Virus record (IMG/VR): IMGVR_UViG_3300036832_000568
Span: 1 to 46,304 of that record
Direction: 5' to 3' (one strand)
Length of the DNA: 46,304 bases
DNA from: a virus
Shown here: piece by piece, positions 5,630-12,685 of the stretch
How the letters are laid out: each line of letters starts with the position of its first letter
Position numbering within the stretch: position 1 is the stretch's first letter
Position numbers and translations under genes: made by a program
Notes under the pieces: model-generated
Database searches by the model: none
Told to the model about the DNA's origin: nothing
Seen by the model: only the letters and a program-made list of their open reading frames with translations

Positions 5630-5986
5630 ATGACGGACTTCGATCGCGAGCAAGAGGCCCGCGAAGAGATGCACATGGGATCGGTGGCGGCGCAGTACCA
5701 CGCTCGTGGTCTCACCGACAAGAAGCTGGCCGAGCTGCCGATTCGTGACCAGGATCTCATGGAGATCAGCGCCCAGTGCGTCCATGACGATCACGACATC
5801 GGCTACAACCCGACCGATCCCGACGACGGTGGCATCACGATGTGTGCCATGCCGACGGCGCTCGTGTACCGGGTGGTGTCCGAGCTGCTGACGTTCCGGT
5901 TCGCCCACCACATCGACGAGGGAGCCGAGCCTTACGACCAGGACAAAGACGACACCACGTTCTATTCACCTCCGGGCTATCTATAG
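5630..5986 (+). CDS. Hypothetical protein, first gene after the hairpin block
   Basis: The product is 118 aa. I chose ATG 5630 because the leader GCTAGGGAAAGG ends nine bases upstream and the protein then opens with a normal polar helix (MTDFDREQEAREEMHMG). A longer in-frame start at 5546 would ignore this. The protein is acidic, with a central YNPTDPDDGG stretch, a helix VYRVVSELLTFRFAHHI and an acidic C-terminal tail. No family recognised. Confidence 0.75.
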   Translation: MTDFDREQEAREEMHMGSVAAQYHARGLTDKKLAELPIRDQDLMEISAQCVHDDHDIGYNPTDPDDGGITMCAMPTALVYRVVSELLTFRFAHHIDEGAEPYDQDKDDTTFYSPPGYL

Positions 5987-6033
5987 GTCCCTGACCAGCA
6001 ACTATCCACCACCAACGCTAGGGAGAGCGAATC

Positions 6034-6441
6034 ATGGAAGAAGAGGAGTTCGACGCCGAGATCGAGCGGCTGACCAACCACGCCATTGAGAGGGGTTCGG
6101 ACCCGGCTCACATCGCCAAGATCACGAGGGGGGTGATGCTGCTCAAGAAGAATTACGACGACGAGTGCAACACCTTCGACGGTTCGATCTCAGACGACAG
6201 CCTCGAAGGCATGGCGTTGTGCAACGAGGCCACCATCGAGAACGTCATCAAGCACGCCGATGGGAATGAGCGGTTCGCCGCCCTCCTGCTGCGCAGCCGT
6301 GAGGATGGTGCTGGCCCGCCGTTGCCGCTGGTGTTCCAGCACAAGCTGGTCCGTGACTTGCGAGAGGCTCGGGGCAAGCTCGCCATGTACGCCGACATTG
6401 AGCGGTTGCAGGGCGACTCGGCCTTCGACTTCGAGCTATGA
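6034..6441 (+). CDS. Hypothetical acidic helical protein
   Basis: The product is 135 aa. The start follows the leader GCTAGGGAGAG (6017-6027). It begins MEEEEFDAEIERL and appears helical throughout, with pI clearly acidic. Its stop overlaps the start of the next gene (ATGA), so the two are co-translated. No motif or family recognised. Confidence 0.75.
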   Translation: MEEEEFDAEIERLTNHAIERGSDPAHIAKITRGVMLLKKNYDDECNTFDGSISDDSLEGMALCNEATIENVIKHADGNERFAALLLRSREDGAGPPLPLVFQHKLVRDLREARGKLAMYADIERLQGDSAFDFEL

Positions 6442-6620
6442 GCGCCGAGGAGATCCGGGGCACCGCGTTGACGATGGTGCCTCGGCTCGAAGCCCTGCTG
6501 CGTAATGCCCACCGCATCGCCAGTAGCTCGACGGTCACCATCAAAGACCTGCAGCATTTCCAGGCCAACGTCAGGTCGTTGGACGACTACCTGAACCGCA
6601 AACTCGGCTCCAAGAGCTGA
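6438..6620 (+). CDS. Small helical hypothetical protein
   Basis: The product is 60 aa, starting at an ATGA overlap with the preceding gene. It is predicted helical (IRGTALTMVPRLEALLRNAH; IKDLQHFQANVRSLDDYLNRKL) with a basic end. A terminator-like hairpin (6629-6669) follows its stop, closing this small operon. Function unknown. Confidence 0.65.
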   Translation: MSAEEIRGTALTMVPRLEALLRNAHRIASSSTVTIKDLQHFQANVRSLDDYLNRKLGSKS

Positions 6621-6628
6621 CACGGATC

Positions 6629-6669
6629 GGGTGCCTCTCCTCCTCTCGCCATGTTGAGGGGAGGCACCC
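6629..6669 (+). terminator. Terminator-like hairpin
   Basis: A 14-bp stem (6629-6642 with 6656-6669), one pair being a G-U wobble, encloses a 13-base loop. The T tail is poor (CATTCTG), so it may be an RNA-processing or partial termination site between the small genes and the ATPase gene. Confidence 0.5.
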
Positions 6670-6731
6670 CATTCTGTGCCAGAAGGCGTAGACGCAAAGT
6701 CCCAGCGTATGGGGCAGAAAGCTAGGGAAGC

Positions 6732-8222
6732 ATGGCAACAAAATCGACAGTGAGCGCGGATGTGAGGTCCGCTCTCGACGCCTTGGAGAAGGCGGGCGGC
6801 AAGCTGACCGCGGAAGATGATGTGATCTTCCGGGGCACCCAGCTGGTGATCCCTGAGCGCATGACGCTTGGTGACGCTGCTCGCTTCATCCACACCAAGA
6901 TCGAGGAAGAGGATCGGATGATGGCGTTTAGCCGTCAGTACCGCTTCCGTCCTTGGGATGGTGCTCGGGCCACCATGTCTGCGCTCAAGAGAGTGTTCGG
7001 CATGACCGGTCAGAAGGGCTTCATGAAGGGTTCGGGCTTCTTTGCCTCTTGGCAGCCGCCTGAACTCGTCACGATCCCGACTGGGGTGGGCAAGACCGAG
7101 CAGGTTCCGTGGGGTGGTTTGGAGATCCCGGTGCTGCCGGGTGTCTTGTTCCAACTCGACTTCTACATTGACGACGAGTATGGGCCGCTGTTCCAGATCA
7201 GCTGCGAGGCGCCGCGTAAGCACCGCCACGCCGTTGAGGGTGTGTTCAACGTCATCGACGCTGAGTTGGCGACAAACAGCCTGTACCGGGGTCAAGCCTT
7301 TGATGGCCAGGTCAAGCCCGAGTTCATTGACACCGCAGCGGTCGATCGCACCAAGATCGTCTACGCCACCGGGGCCAAGGAGCAACTCGAAGCCAACGTC
7401 TGGTCGCTCTTGCGGCACAGCCAAAAGATGCGGGACCTGAACATCCCGCTCAAGAGGACCGTGCTGCTCGAAGGGCCATACGGGACCGGCAAGACCGTCG
7501 GTGCGACCATCACAGCCCAAGAGGCCGTGGCCAATGGTTGGACCTTCGTGTACTGCCGACCTGGTCGTGACGACGTGGCGCAGGTGATGGCCACCGCTCG
7601 GCTCTACCAGCCCGCGGTGGTGTTCGTCGAGGATGTGGACACGATCACCAATCCGGAGTCTGAGACCCATGATGGCGTCGCCAGGTTGCTCGACCTGTTC
7701 GATGGCATCACGGCCAAGGACACCGAGATTCTGGTGGTCATGACCACGAACCACGCCGAGAAGATCCACAAGGGGATGCTGCGGCCGGGTCGTTTGGACT
7801 CGGTCATCCACATCGGAGCACTTGACTCCCACGGTGTGGAGCAGCTGACCAAGGTGCTGGTGCCAGCAGAGTTGCTGGACGAAGGCATTGAGTGGGAGCT
7901 GGTCGGCACGGCGATGGACGGCTTCTTGCCCGCTTTCATCAAGGAAGCGGTGGACAGGGCACAGCGCTACAACCTCGCCCGTAACAACGGCGAGCCTGGC
8001 GTTTTGACCACCGATGACCTGGTGAACTCGGCTCTCGGGCTACGTTCTCACCTGGCTCTGATGGAGGATGCGCAAGAGATCGGTTCGCCCGATCCTCTCA
8101 GCGTCGCCTTCCGCAAGGCGATGGGTCAGGTGGTTGACGAAACCGGGTTCTACTCGAACTCGGGCGTCACCGCGGACGGCCAGTCGGTCAGCCACAAGCT
8201 GACCACCGGGGTCAAGGAGTAG
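6732..8222 (+). CDS. AAA+ ATPase (Cdc48/FtsH-like core)
   Basis: The product is 496 aa. Walker A is GPYGTGKT (about residues 247-254), Walker B VVFVEDVD (about 296-303), sensor-1 region VVMTTNH (about 334-340), and the arginine-finger/sensor-2 region RPGRLD (about 351-356). This order is that of the classic AAA clade, in which the ATPase remodels or unfolds proteins. The N-terminal 230 residues are unlike known adaptor domains and probably select the substrate. The leader GCTAGGGAAG ends one base before the ATG and serves as its ribosome site. AAA proteins of this kind recur in actinophages without assigned roles; there is no protease domain here. Confidence 0.88.
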   Translation: MATKSTVSADVRSALDALEKAGGKLTAEDDVIFRGTQLVIPERMTLGDAARFIHTKIEEEDRMMAFSRQYRFRPWDGARATMSALKRVFGMTGQKGFMKGSGFFASWQPPELVTIPTGVGKTEQVPWGGLEIPVLPGVLFQLDFYIDDEYGPLFQISCEAPRKHRHAVEGVFNVIDAELATNSLYRGQAFDGQVKPEFIDTAAVDRTKIVYATGAKEQLEANVWSLLRHSQKMRDLNIPLKRTVLLEGPYGTGKTVGATITAQEAVANGWTFVYCRPGRDDVAQVMATARLYQPAVVFVEDVDTITNPESETHDGVARLLDLFDGITAKDTEILVVMTTNHAEKIHKGMLRPGRLDSVIHIGALDSHGVEQLTKVLVPAELLDEGIEWELVGTAMDGFLPAFIKEAVDRAQRYNLARNNGEPGVLTTDDLVNSALGLRSHLALMEDAQEIGSPDPLSVAFRKAMGQVVDETGFYSNSGVTADGQSVSHKLTTGVKE

Positions 8223-8224
8223 CG

Positions 8225-8644
8225 ATGGCTGCCTCCAATCCACGGGTCAACGAGATCACGGTTGCAGATGAGAGGTTCTCAAGCAATCTCGCGGGCTGGA
8301 CTCACCTGAGCAAAGAGCTCAAGGACTGGTTCCAAGAGAACAACTGTGTGGACTGTGAGTCCTGTGGTGATTCACTGTATGACGAGATCAGGTACGTCAT
8401 CACGGGGGATCTGGTCCGCAAGTGTGTCGAACTGGTCGGGGTGGCGCTACGCACCGGCCAGTCCGGCGCCTTGTCCTGTCTTGATCTCGGGATTGGTTCG
8501 GGGGGTGGTGACACCACCACGCCTTTGCGACACAACTGTGGGGCAACCACATGGAGTGTCCCCGAAGGTACCCCGGGTCAAGCGGTGGCCTGGACCATCA
8601 CCTGCGACGGTTGTGGCGAGGAGCGACAAATCATCGCTGCATAA
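8225..8644 (+). CDS. Hypothetical protein with Cys clusters
   Basis: The product is 139 aa. Start ATG 8225 follows AAGGAG (8214-8219), which overlaps the end of the ATPase gene, so the two are probably co-expressed. Cys pairs CVDCESCG (about residues 41-48) and CDGCGEE (near the C-terminus), plus HNCGATTW, suggest bound zinc. The partner relation to the ATPase is inferred from position only. A GC-rich terminator-like hairpin follows. Confidence 0.7.
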   Translation: MAASNPRVNEITVADERFSSNLAGWTHLSKELKDWFQENNCVDCESCGDSLYDEIRYVITGDLVRKCVELVGVALRTGQSGALSCLDLGIGSGGGDTTTPLRHNCGATTWSVPEGTPGQAVAWTITCDGCGEERQIIAA

Positions 8645-8646
8645 GT

Positions 8647-8776
8647 TGCGCTCCCTAGCGCAGCCCCCCCTGGTCGCTCGTACAGGGCCAGGGGGGGAAT
8701 GGGAGTAACCCGGCTCTCGTGGGCCGGGTGGATCACTCGTGGCGGTGATGGCAGACCCGCGTTCTGCCCACGAGTG
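8647..8776 (+). ncRNA. Structured intergenic RNA element with consecutive hairpins
   Basis: The 158-base gap from 8645 to 8802 folds into successive perfect stems: TGCGCT/AGCGCA (8647-8662); CCCCCCCTGG/CCAGGGGGGG (8664-8697, terminator-like but lacking a T run); ACCCGGC/GCCGGGT (8708-8729); and CACTCGTGG/CCACGAGTG (8734-8776) containing an inner GGCAGA/TCTGCC. Together they could be a terminator plus a structured leader of the next operon. Calling it an RNA is inference. Confidence 0.4.
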
Positions 8777-8802
8777 GTTCACCGGACCCATGAAGGAAGG
8801 AA

Positions 8803-9033
8803 ATGTCATACGACGAGACAGGAGCGATCAAGCAGGCCGTCGAGGTGATACAAAAGCAAGCCAAGCTGGTGGATCAGATGTTGACGACGCTGCAGACGCA
8901 GCGGATACTTATTGAACGTTTGACCGCCAGGGTTGATAAGCTGGAACAGGAGCTAACGACCAAGAACGAGCAGATCATCAAGCTCGGGACGCAGTTGTCC
9001 CACTACCTAGAAGCTGGGGAAAGCAGCACATGA
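8803..9033 (+). CDS. Small coiled-coil protein
   Basis: The product is 76 aa. Nearly the whole length is a heptad-type helix (VIQKQAKLVDQMLTTLQTQ, then RLTARVDKLEQELTTKNEQI), so it is probably an oligomeric coiled coil. AAGGAAGG precedes the ATG. Its stop overlaps the next start (ATGA). Function unknown. Confidence 0.7.
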   Translation: MSYDETGAIKQAVEVIQKQAKLVDQMLTTLQTQRILIERLTARVDKLEQELTTKNEQIIKLGTQLSHYLEAGESST

Positions 9034-9872
9034 GTGATTTCAGTACCGTATTGACGCAGACACCGCTGAGTAGCGGCGGCCACAGCGCCGACGACAAAGA
9101 AGCGTGTGTCATGGAAAAGGTCCACATCTTGTGGGCCATCAACAACAATGTCCCGGTCGATCTGACCTGGACCGACATGCCCATCTGCACCAATCCGCTG
9201 GTGGCGAGGCTGGCCCAAGGGGTCAACGACGCCCTCGGTCAGCGCAAGCGTCAGCAGCTGAACCTGGTGATTCCTCGGCTGCTGCGTGCTCGGCAGACCA
9301 CCCAGGACGCCAAGATCAACACCGGCTTGGTGCTCTGGGCGATCGACAAGCAGATCGCCTGGTGGAACGAGCCGCGTCGGACCAACCAAAAGAGCCGGGA
9401 CCAGATGGTCAAGGCGCGTGAGCTGCTCGGTCAGGTGCTCGAAAACCCGACTGACTATGAGCTCCAGCAGAGGTTCTATGACGTCGCCACACACCTGCAT
9501 GACTATGCGCTGCGCCACGCGATGGATGCTCTCGTGCAGGGGCACGTCAACGGCTGGCCGACCCGCATTGAGACCGAGATCGAGCGCGGTACAAACGGTC
9601 TGGATCTCGAAATCGAGCGCCGCATCCATGACTTCGACACCGATGCGCTGATCGACTCCCTCATGCGCCTCATCCAAAGAGAGGGTGCGGACCCTGTGGC
9701 CGTGCTCGACGAGGCTCTCGACGTATGGGAGGAGCAAGTCGTCAAGGCCGATGAGCCGCTCTACATCTCCCAGGAATGGGAGGACGCGGCTCTGACCTTC
9801 GTGGCCGACTACATGAGCAGCATGGACGACGACGCCGACACTGAGTACGACAAGGAGTATGCGCGTGGCTGA
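9030..9872 (+). CDS. Conserved-type phage hypothetical protein
   Basis: The product is 280 aa and helix-rich. The region HSADDKEACVMEKVHILWA (about residues 18-36) resembles a short segment seen in hypothetical proteins of actinophages, always of unknown function. The C-terminal half has acidic helices and ends in an Asp/Glu-rich tail. A variant of the leader motif (GCTGGGGAAAGC, 9013-9024) lies 17 bases before the ATG. It is immediately followed by the RAMP-like gene, with an 8-base overlap if that gene starts at GTG 9865. Confidence 0.7.
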   Translation: MSDFSTVLTQTPLSSGGHSADDKEACVMEKVHILWAINNNVPVDLTWTDMPICTNPLVARLAQGVNDALGQRKRQQLNLVIPRLLRARQTTQDAKINTGLVLWAIDKQIAWWNEPRRTNQKSRDQMVKARELLGQVLENPTDYELQQRFYDVATHLHDYALRHAMDALVQGHVNGWPTRIETEIERGTNGLDLEIERRIHDFDTDALIDSLMRLIQREGADPVAVLDEALDVWEEQVVKADEPLYISQEWEDAALTFVADYMSSMDDDADTEYDKEYARG

Positions 9873-10533
9873 TATTGAGATCAAGCGAATAGGGCGTCAG
9901 GAGGCGCACATCCACATCGTCGGAACCGCACCATTGGTGGTGCACAAGTTCGGGGAGAAGGCCCGAGGCATCATGCGTGACGCTCAGGGTGGACGCAAGA
10001 AGCCCAAGGTCATTCGTGACCCTGAGGCCGATTTCCAAGGCGTGCGCCATCGTATCGGTGACGGCGAGGGCTGGGATGGCTTCCCCGCCGCTGGACTCAA
10101 AGGTGCCGTGGTCGGTGGGGCTCGATTCTTCAACGACAAAAAGCTGAACATGACGCTGTTGAAGCAATCCATCCTGATTGTCGGTGAGGGTGACGACCAG
10201 CTCGTGCCTATCTACGCAGCTGACGACAAGCTCTACGGTGCTGACGTCGAGCCGGTCATGCGCGAAGACATGGTGCGTAACGCCACCGGCGTCGCTGACT
10301 TTCGGTACCGCCCGCAGTATGAGCCCTGGCAAATGACATTGAGTGTCATTTACGTCCCCAGCCTCATGACTATCGAAACGGTGGTCGCGCTGGTCGATGC
10401 CGGTGGGTTCGTGGGTATCGGTGAGGGACGGCCTGGCTCACGAGTCAGCCAAACAGGCACCTGGGGCACGTTCCAGGTGGACGACTCAAAGCCAGTAGAG
10501 CTGGTCAAGGAAGGAGCAGCAGAAAGTGAGTGA
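9865..10533 (+). CDS. RAMP/Cas7-like fold candidate, conserved phage protein
   Basis: The product is 222 aa. I prefer GTG 9865 to ATG 9859 because AAGGAG (9852-9857) is correctly spaced only for the former. FPAAGLKGAVVGGARF (about residues 73-88) recalls the IPGSSLKGALR signature of RAMP proteins such as Csm3/Cas7, and the glycine-rich GIGEGRPGSR...GTWGTF near the C-terminus resembles the G-rich loop of that superfamily. No CRISPR array or cas operon is present. An RNA- or ssDNA-binding filament is one possibility. The fold call is inference from motif likeness; a structure search would decide it. Confidence 0.5.
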   Translation: MADIEIKRIGRQEAHIHIVGTAPLVVHKFGEKARGIMRDAQGGRKKPKVIRDPEADFQGVRHRIGDGEGWDGFPAAGLKGAVVGGARFFNDKKLNMTLLKQSILIVGEGDDQLVPIYAADDKLYGADVEPVMREDMVRNATGVADFRYRPQYEPWQMTLSVIYVPSLMTIETVVALVDAGGFVGIGEGRPGSRVSQTGTWGTFQVDDSKPVELVKEGAAESE

Positions 10534-10969
10534 CGACATGGCAACATCAGTCGTGGTCGAGGCATTGGAGGAGATTTACGAGCGGCATGGTGAGCTACGG
10601 CCCGACGATGTCGTAAAGGCAGCCAAGCCACGCAACCATCCGCTCCATGATCGCTTCGAGTGGGACGACTCGAAGGCTGCGGAAAACTACCGCATAGAGC
10701 AAGCGCGTCGGCTCATCCAAAGCGTCGAGGTGGTGTTCGTCACGCCGTCTGGTGAGGAGACGAAGATCAGGGCGTATGCGTCCAAGTACGAAGCGGGTAA
10801 GACGCCGCCGGGGTATCACAAAATCGACAAGGATTTTGAGAGCGAGGTGGATAGAGCGTATTTGCTGAGGACGATGGAAAGAGAATGGCGAGCGATGGAA
10901 TCACGCTGGAGCCATCTCAAAGAGTTCTGGGCTCTCGTTGACGCATCTCGCAGAAAGCGGGCCGGATAG
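10526..10969 (+). CDS. Conserved phage protein with PLHDRFEWDDSKAAE signature
   Basis: The product is 147 aa, starting at GTG 10526 with AAGGAG nine bases upstream and overlapping the RAMP-like gene. The segment GELRPDDVVKAAKPRN followed by PLHDRFEWDDSKAAENYR (about residues 22-57) and QARRLIQSV is a pattern I associate with a widespread uncharacterised phage family. The C-terminal half is a long helix (REWRAMESRWSHLKEFWALV) ending in RRKRAG. Tight linkage to the preceding gene suggests they act together. Function unknown. Confidence 0.7.
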   Translation: MSDDMATSVVVEALEEIYERHGELRPDDVVKAAKPRNHPLHDRFEWDDSKAAENYRIEQARRLIQSVEVVFVTPSGEETKIRAYASKYEAGKTPPGYHKIDKDFESEVDRAYLLRTMEREWRAMESRWSHLKEFWALVDASRRKRAG

Positions 10970-11420
10970 TCCTGGCAGTTTTGGCCGGGCACGGCATGGT
11001 GAGGACGGTCGAGGCTGGGCAAGGTTCGGTATGGCAGGCATGGCTAGTCAAGGTGCGCCAGGGCTCGGCTCGGTATGTCGCGCTACGGCAGGCTGGGTAC
11101 GACATGGCAGGTTGAGTTCCGACAAGGTTCGGCAGGTGAGTCGAGGCGTGGCATGGAGGGCTGCGGCATGAAAAGGTGTGGTTTGGCAGCTCTGGTTAGC
11201 TTTGAGAAGTCTGGCTCCGGTGGGGTTTGGCAAGGTCCGGCAGTTGAGTTGAGGCACGTTTTGCCAAGGTCGGCTTTGGCCCGGTGAGGCTGGGTTCGGT
11301 GTGGCAGGTAAGGCATGGCCCGTTTCGCTCCGTCGAGGTCAGGTATGGCAGTTGAGGTGAGGTGTGTCGGGTTGGTGAGGTGTGTCGGGTTGGTGGGGCA
11401 AGGCACGGCATGGCCGGTGT
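10970..11420 (+). repeat. Non-coding GT-rich stretch of degenerate repeats
   Basis: About 450 bases without a convincing gene. The plus strand is strongly enriched in G over C and is made of diverged copies of a unit resembling GGCAAGGTTCGG + TATGGCAGG. The segment from GAGGCTGG at 11011 to CATGG at 11043 is closely related to that at 11286-11318. Further partial copies lie at about 11121-11146, 11226-11254 and 11333-11357. An exact 18-bp tandem pair lies at 11359-11394. It ends at an SOS-box-like site. It could be a non-coding RNA, a recombination substrate or an origin. Confidence 0.6.
11359..11394 (+). repeat. 18-bp exact tandem duplication
   Basis: GAGGTGTGTCGGGTTGGT occurs twice head to tail (11359-11376 and 11377-11394), inside the degenerate GT-rich repeats and about 26 bases upstream of the tRNA-proximal operator. 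Confidence 0.9.
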
Positions 11421-11439
11421 AGAGTGAACGAACGTTCAC
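11420..11439. promoter_or_regulatory. SOS-box-like operator upstream of tRNA-Arg
   Basis: TAGAGTGAAC-GAAC-GTTCAC contains the core GAAC-N4-GTTC of the actinobacterial LexA box, with perfect GTGAAC/GTTCAC arms (11424-11439). TAGAGT (11420-11425) could be the -10 of an overlapped promoter. The same TAGAGTGAAC-N4-GTTCA string recurs at 16436-16454 at the start of the LexA-like gene. Confidence 0.55.
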
Positions 11440-11440
11440 G

Positions 11441-11512
11441 GCGCCCGTAGCTCAATGGACAGAGTCCTGGTCTACGGAACCAGTGATGGGGGTTCGAGTC
11501 CCTCCGGGCGCG
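11441..11512 (+). tRNA. tRNA-Arg (anticodon ACG)
   Basis: A complete cloverleaf can be drawn. Acceptor: GCGCCCG (11441-11447) pairs with CGGGCGC (11505-11511), discriminator G 11512. D stem: GCTC/GAGT. Anticodon stem: CTGGT/ACCAG with loop CTACGGA, anticodon ACG at 11474-11476. T arm: GGGGG-TTCGAGT-CCCTC with one G-T pair. The CCA end is not encoded (next bases CAG), so host CCA addition is required. It would read CGT/CGC/CGA Arg codons after A34-to-I editing. Confidence 0.95.
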
Positions 11513-11614
11513 CAGTGGGAAACGGCGTGGTGGTGACCCGGAGAAGCGCGCTAATACCGGGTAAGGAGGCCGGATGCTGGCTAAGGGGTGACGCCAGCTA
11601 GGGGAAGGAGGCAC

Positions 11615-12043
11615 ATGGACGGTGAGTGGTTGGACGGGACACCGGAGCGGTCGCGTTATGAGTGGGGACGACTCCTATCGTTGCAGGAGCAGCAGCAGAT
11701 GTGGCGACAGAACTATGTGCAGCCCGAGGACATTCCCCCCATCTTTTCTGTGCGGGGAATCGACGACGAGTTGCCCAGCGTCGAACAGGTGAAGCGTCAG
11801 CTTCGGATATGGGCGGCCGAGGATCTGGCAGGCATCGAACGGAGCCAGTGTCTCTACACCACGGGCATGGAGGACATGAACGAGGCGTCGCTCAAATACT
11901 GGCTGGCTGCACAACGAGAAAAGGCCAGGCGACAGGCCATTGAGGTCCATCGCCATGCGGTCAGGCGATTCCAGATTGCTTTGGCCTGCTGCTTCGTCAG
12001 CCTGTGTCTGTTTCTCGGAGTGCTCTTTGGCGTGGTCCTGTGA
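11615..12043 (+). CDS. Hypothetical protein with C-terminal membrane anchor
   Basis: The product is 142 aa. ATG 11615 is chosen because the leader GCTAGGGGAAGGAGG (11597-11611) is a good ribosome site; a longer frame from 11588 would swallow it. The N-terminal 110 residues are soluble and polar, and the last about 20 (IALACCFVSLCLFLGVLFGVVL) form one TM segment. The stop overlaps the next start (GTGA). It heads a run of small membrane proteins leading to the endolysin, so a lysis or envelope role is possible. Confidence 0.7.
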   Translation: MDGEWLDGTPERSRYEWGRLLSLQEQQQMWRQNYVQPEDIPPIFSVRGIDDELPSVEQVKRQLRIWAAEDLAGIERSQCLYTTGMEDMNEASLKYWLAAQREKARRQAIEVHRHAVRRFQIALACCFVSLCLFLGVLFGVVL

Positions 12044-12228
12044 TTGGAGCAAGTGCCAGCAGTTGGGCGGCGTTCAGTGTGTTCGTCATCCTGGCGCTGC
12101 CAGTGTGTCTCTGGGTGGCAGCGATTGCGTTCGCCATGATTGCTGATGTGGGCAGCTCAATATTTTCGGCGGCACAGGCAGCATTTTGGTTCGCGTGGAG
12201 ACGATTGCGAGGTGAGGAGGAGACGTGA
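12040..12228 (+). CDS. Small membrane protein, holin candidate
   Basis: The product is 62 aa from GTG 12040, which overlaps the previous stop. A long hydrophobic segment (about residues 9-31, WAAFSVFVILALPVCLWVAAI) is followed by an amphipathic/aromatic second segment (AAQAAFWFAWRR) and a charged tail (RGEEET), a common small-holin layout. About 950 bases separate it from the endolysin gene in the same orientation. It competes with 12472-12657 and the pair at 1624-2028 for the holin role. Confidence 0.6.
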   Translation: MIGASASSWAAFSVFVILALPVCLWVAAIAFAMIADVGSSIFSAAQAAFWFAWRRLRGEEET

Positions 12229-12482
12229 CTTATGAACCAGGCGAGAGCGTCAGAATCCCTGTCGGTGAGTATGGAGAACTTCTTCGCCTACGAGTCGAGA
12301 ACGAGGAACTGCGTGAGCTCCTGCGTTACCGCAAAACAGACTTGACCGATCGGGTTCTCGACTCCGCACAGGAGTGTGTGGACACCGACGACGCTGACAT
12401 TCCGGTCGGCAACTTTCATATCGCCATGCACCATTTACATCAGGACGTAGAGGCATGGAGAGCGGAGCGAGGTGAGGAATAA
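12225..12482 (+). CDS. Hypothetical protein with short coiled coil
   Basis: The product is 85 aa from GTG 12225, overlapping the previous stop. Residues about 15-35 (YGELLRLRVENEELRELLRY) form a leucine-rich coiled coil; the rest is acidic. It overlaps the start of the next gene by 11 bases. No family recognised. Confidence 0.65.
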   Translation: MTYEPGESVRIPVGEYGELLRLRVENEELRELLRYRKTDLTDRVLDSAQECVDTDDADIPVGNFHIAMHHLHQDVEAWRAERGEE

Positions 12483-12657
12483 GGGCTGGGTCATCCTCGG
12501 TGGGGTAGCCCGTGCCGCGGTTGCCATAGCGACAGCCGTGGTGATCGCCGTCGTATTCATGCCCGACATGCCCGGCCTGGTCGTCGTCGAATCGTTTGCG
12601 ATCGGCCTGCTCGGCGGCATATGGGCCAGCCACTATATGCTTAGCCGCCTGGAATGA
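12472..12657 (+). CDS. Small membrane protein
   Basis: The product is 61 aa from GTG 12472 inside the end of the preceding gene. Two hydrophobic stretches occur: VARAAVAIATAVVIAVVFM (about residues 12-30) and VVESFAIGLLGGIWASHYM (about 38-56). It is the last membrane gene before the opposite-strand Pro-rich gene and the endolysin. A lysis role is possible but not shown. Confidence 0.6.
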   Translation: MRNKGWVILGGVARAAVAIATAVVIAVVFMPDMPGLVVVESFAIGLLGGIWASHYMLSRLE

Positions 12658-12685
12658 TTCAGGGTATGCGTGTCGGCCTGAAAGG

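Noticed and set aside
6153-7832. 559-codon open frame on the minus strand opposite the AAA+ ATPase
   Set aside because: The plus-strand frame has unmistakable Walker motifs. The antisense frame is a by-product of GC-rich codon bias and encodes no recognisable domain.
8650-8660. Minus-strand copy of the GCTAGGGA leader motif
   Set aside because: The string belongs to the TGCGCT/AGCGCA hairpin and no minus-strand start codon or gene follows.
9003-9884. 293-codon minus-strand frame opposite the gene at 9030
   Set aside because: Low-complexity Val/Leu/His/Arg composition typical of antisense to GC-rich coding DNA; no ribosome site; the plus frame is coupled to neighbours at both ends.
11339-11614. 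Minus-strand frame across the tRNA (RRDSNPHHWFRRPGLCPLSYGRR)
   Set aside because: This is the familiar spurious translation of the complement of a tRNA gene.
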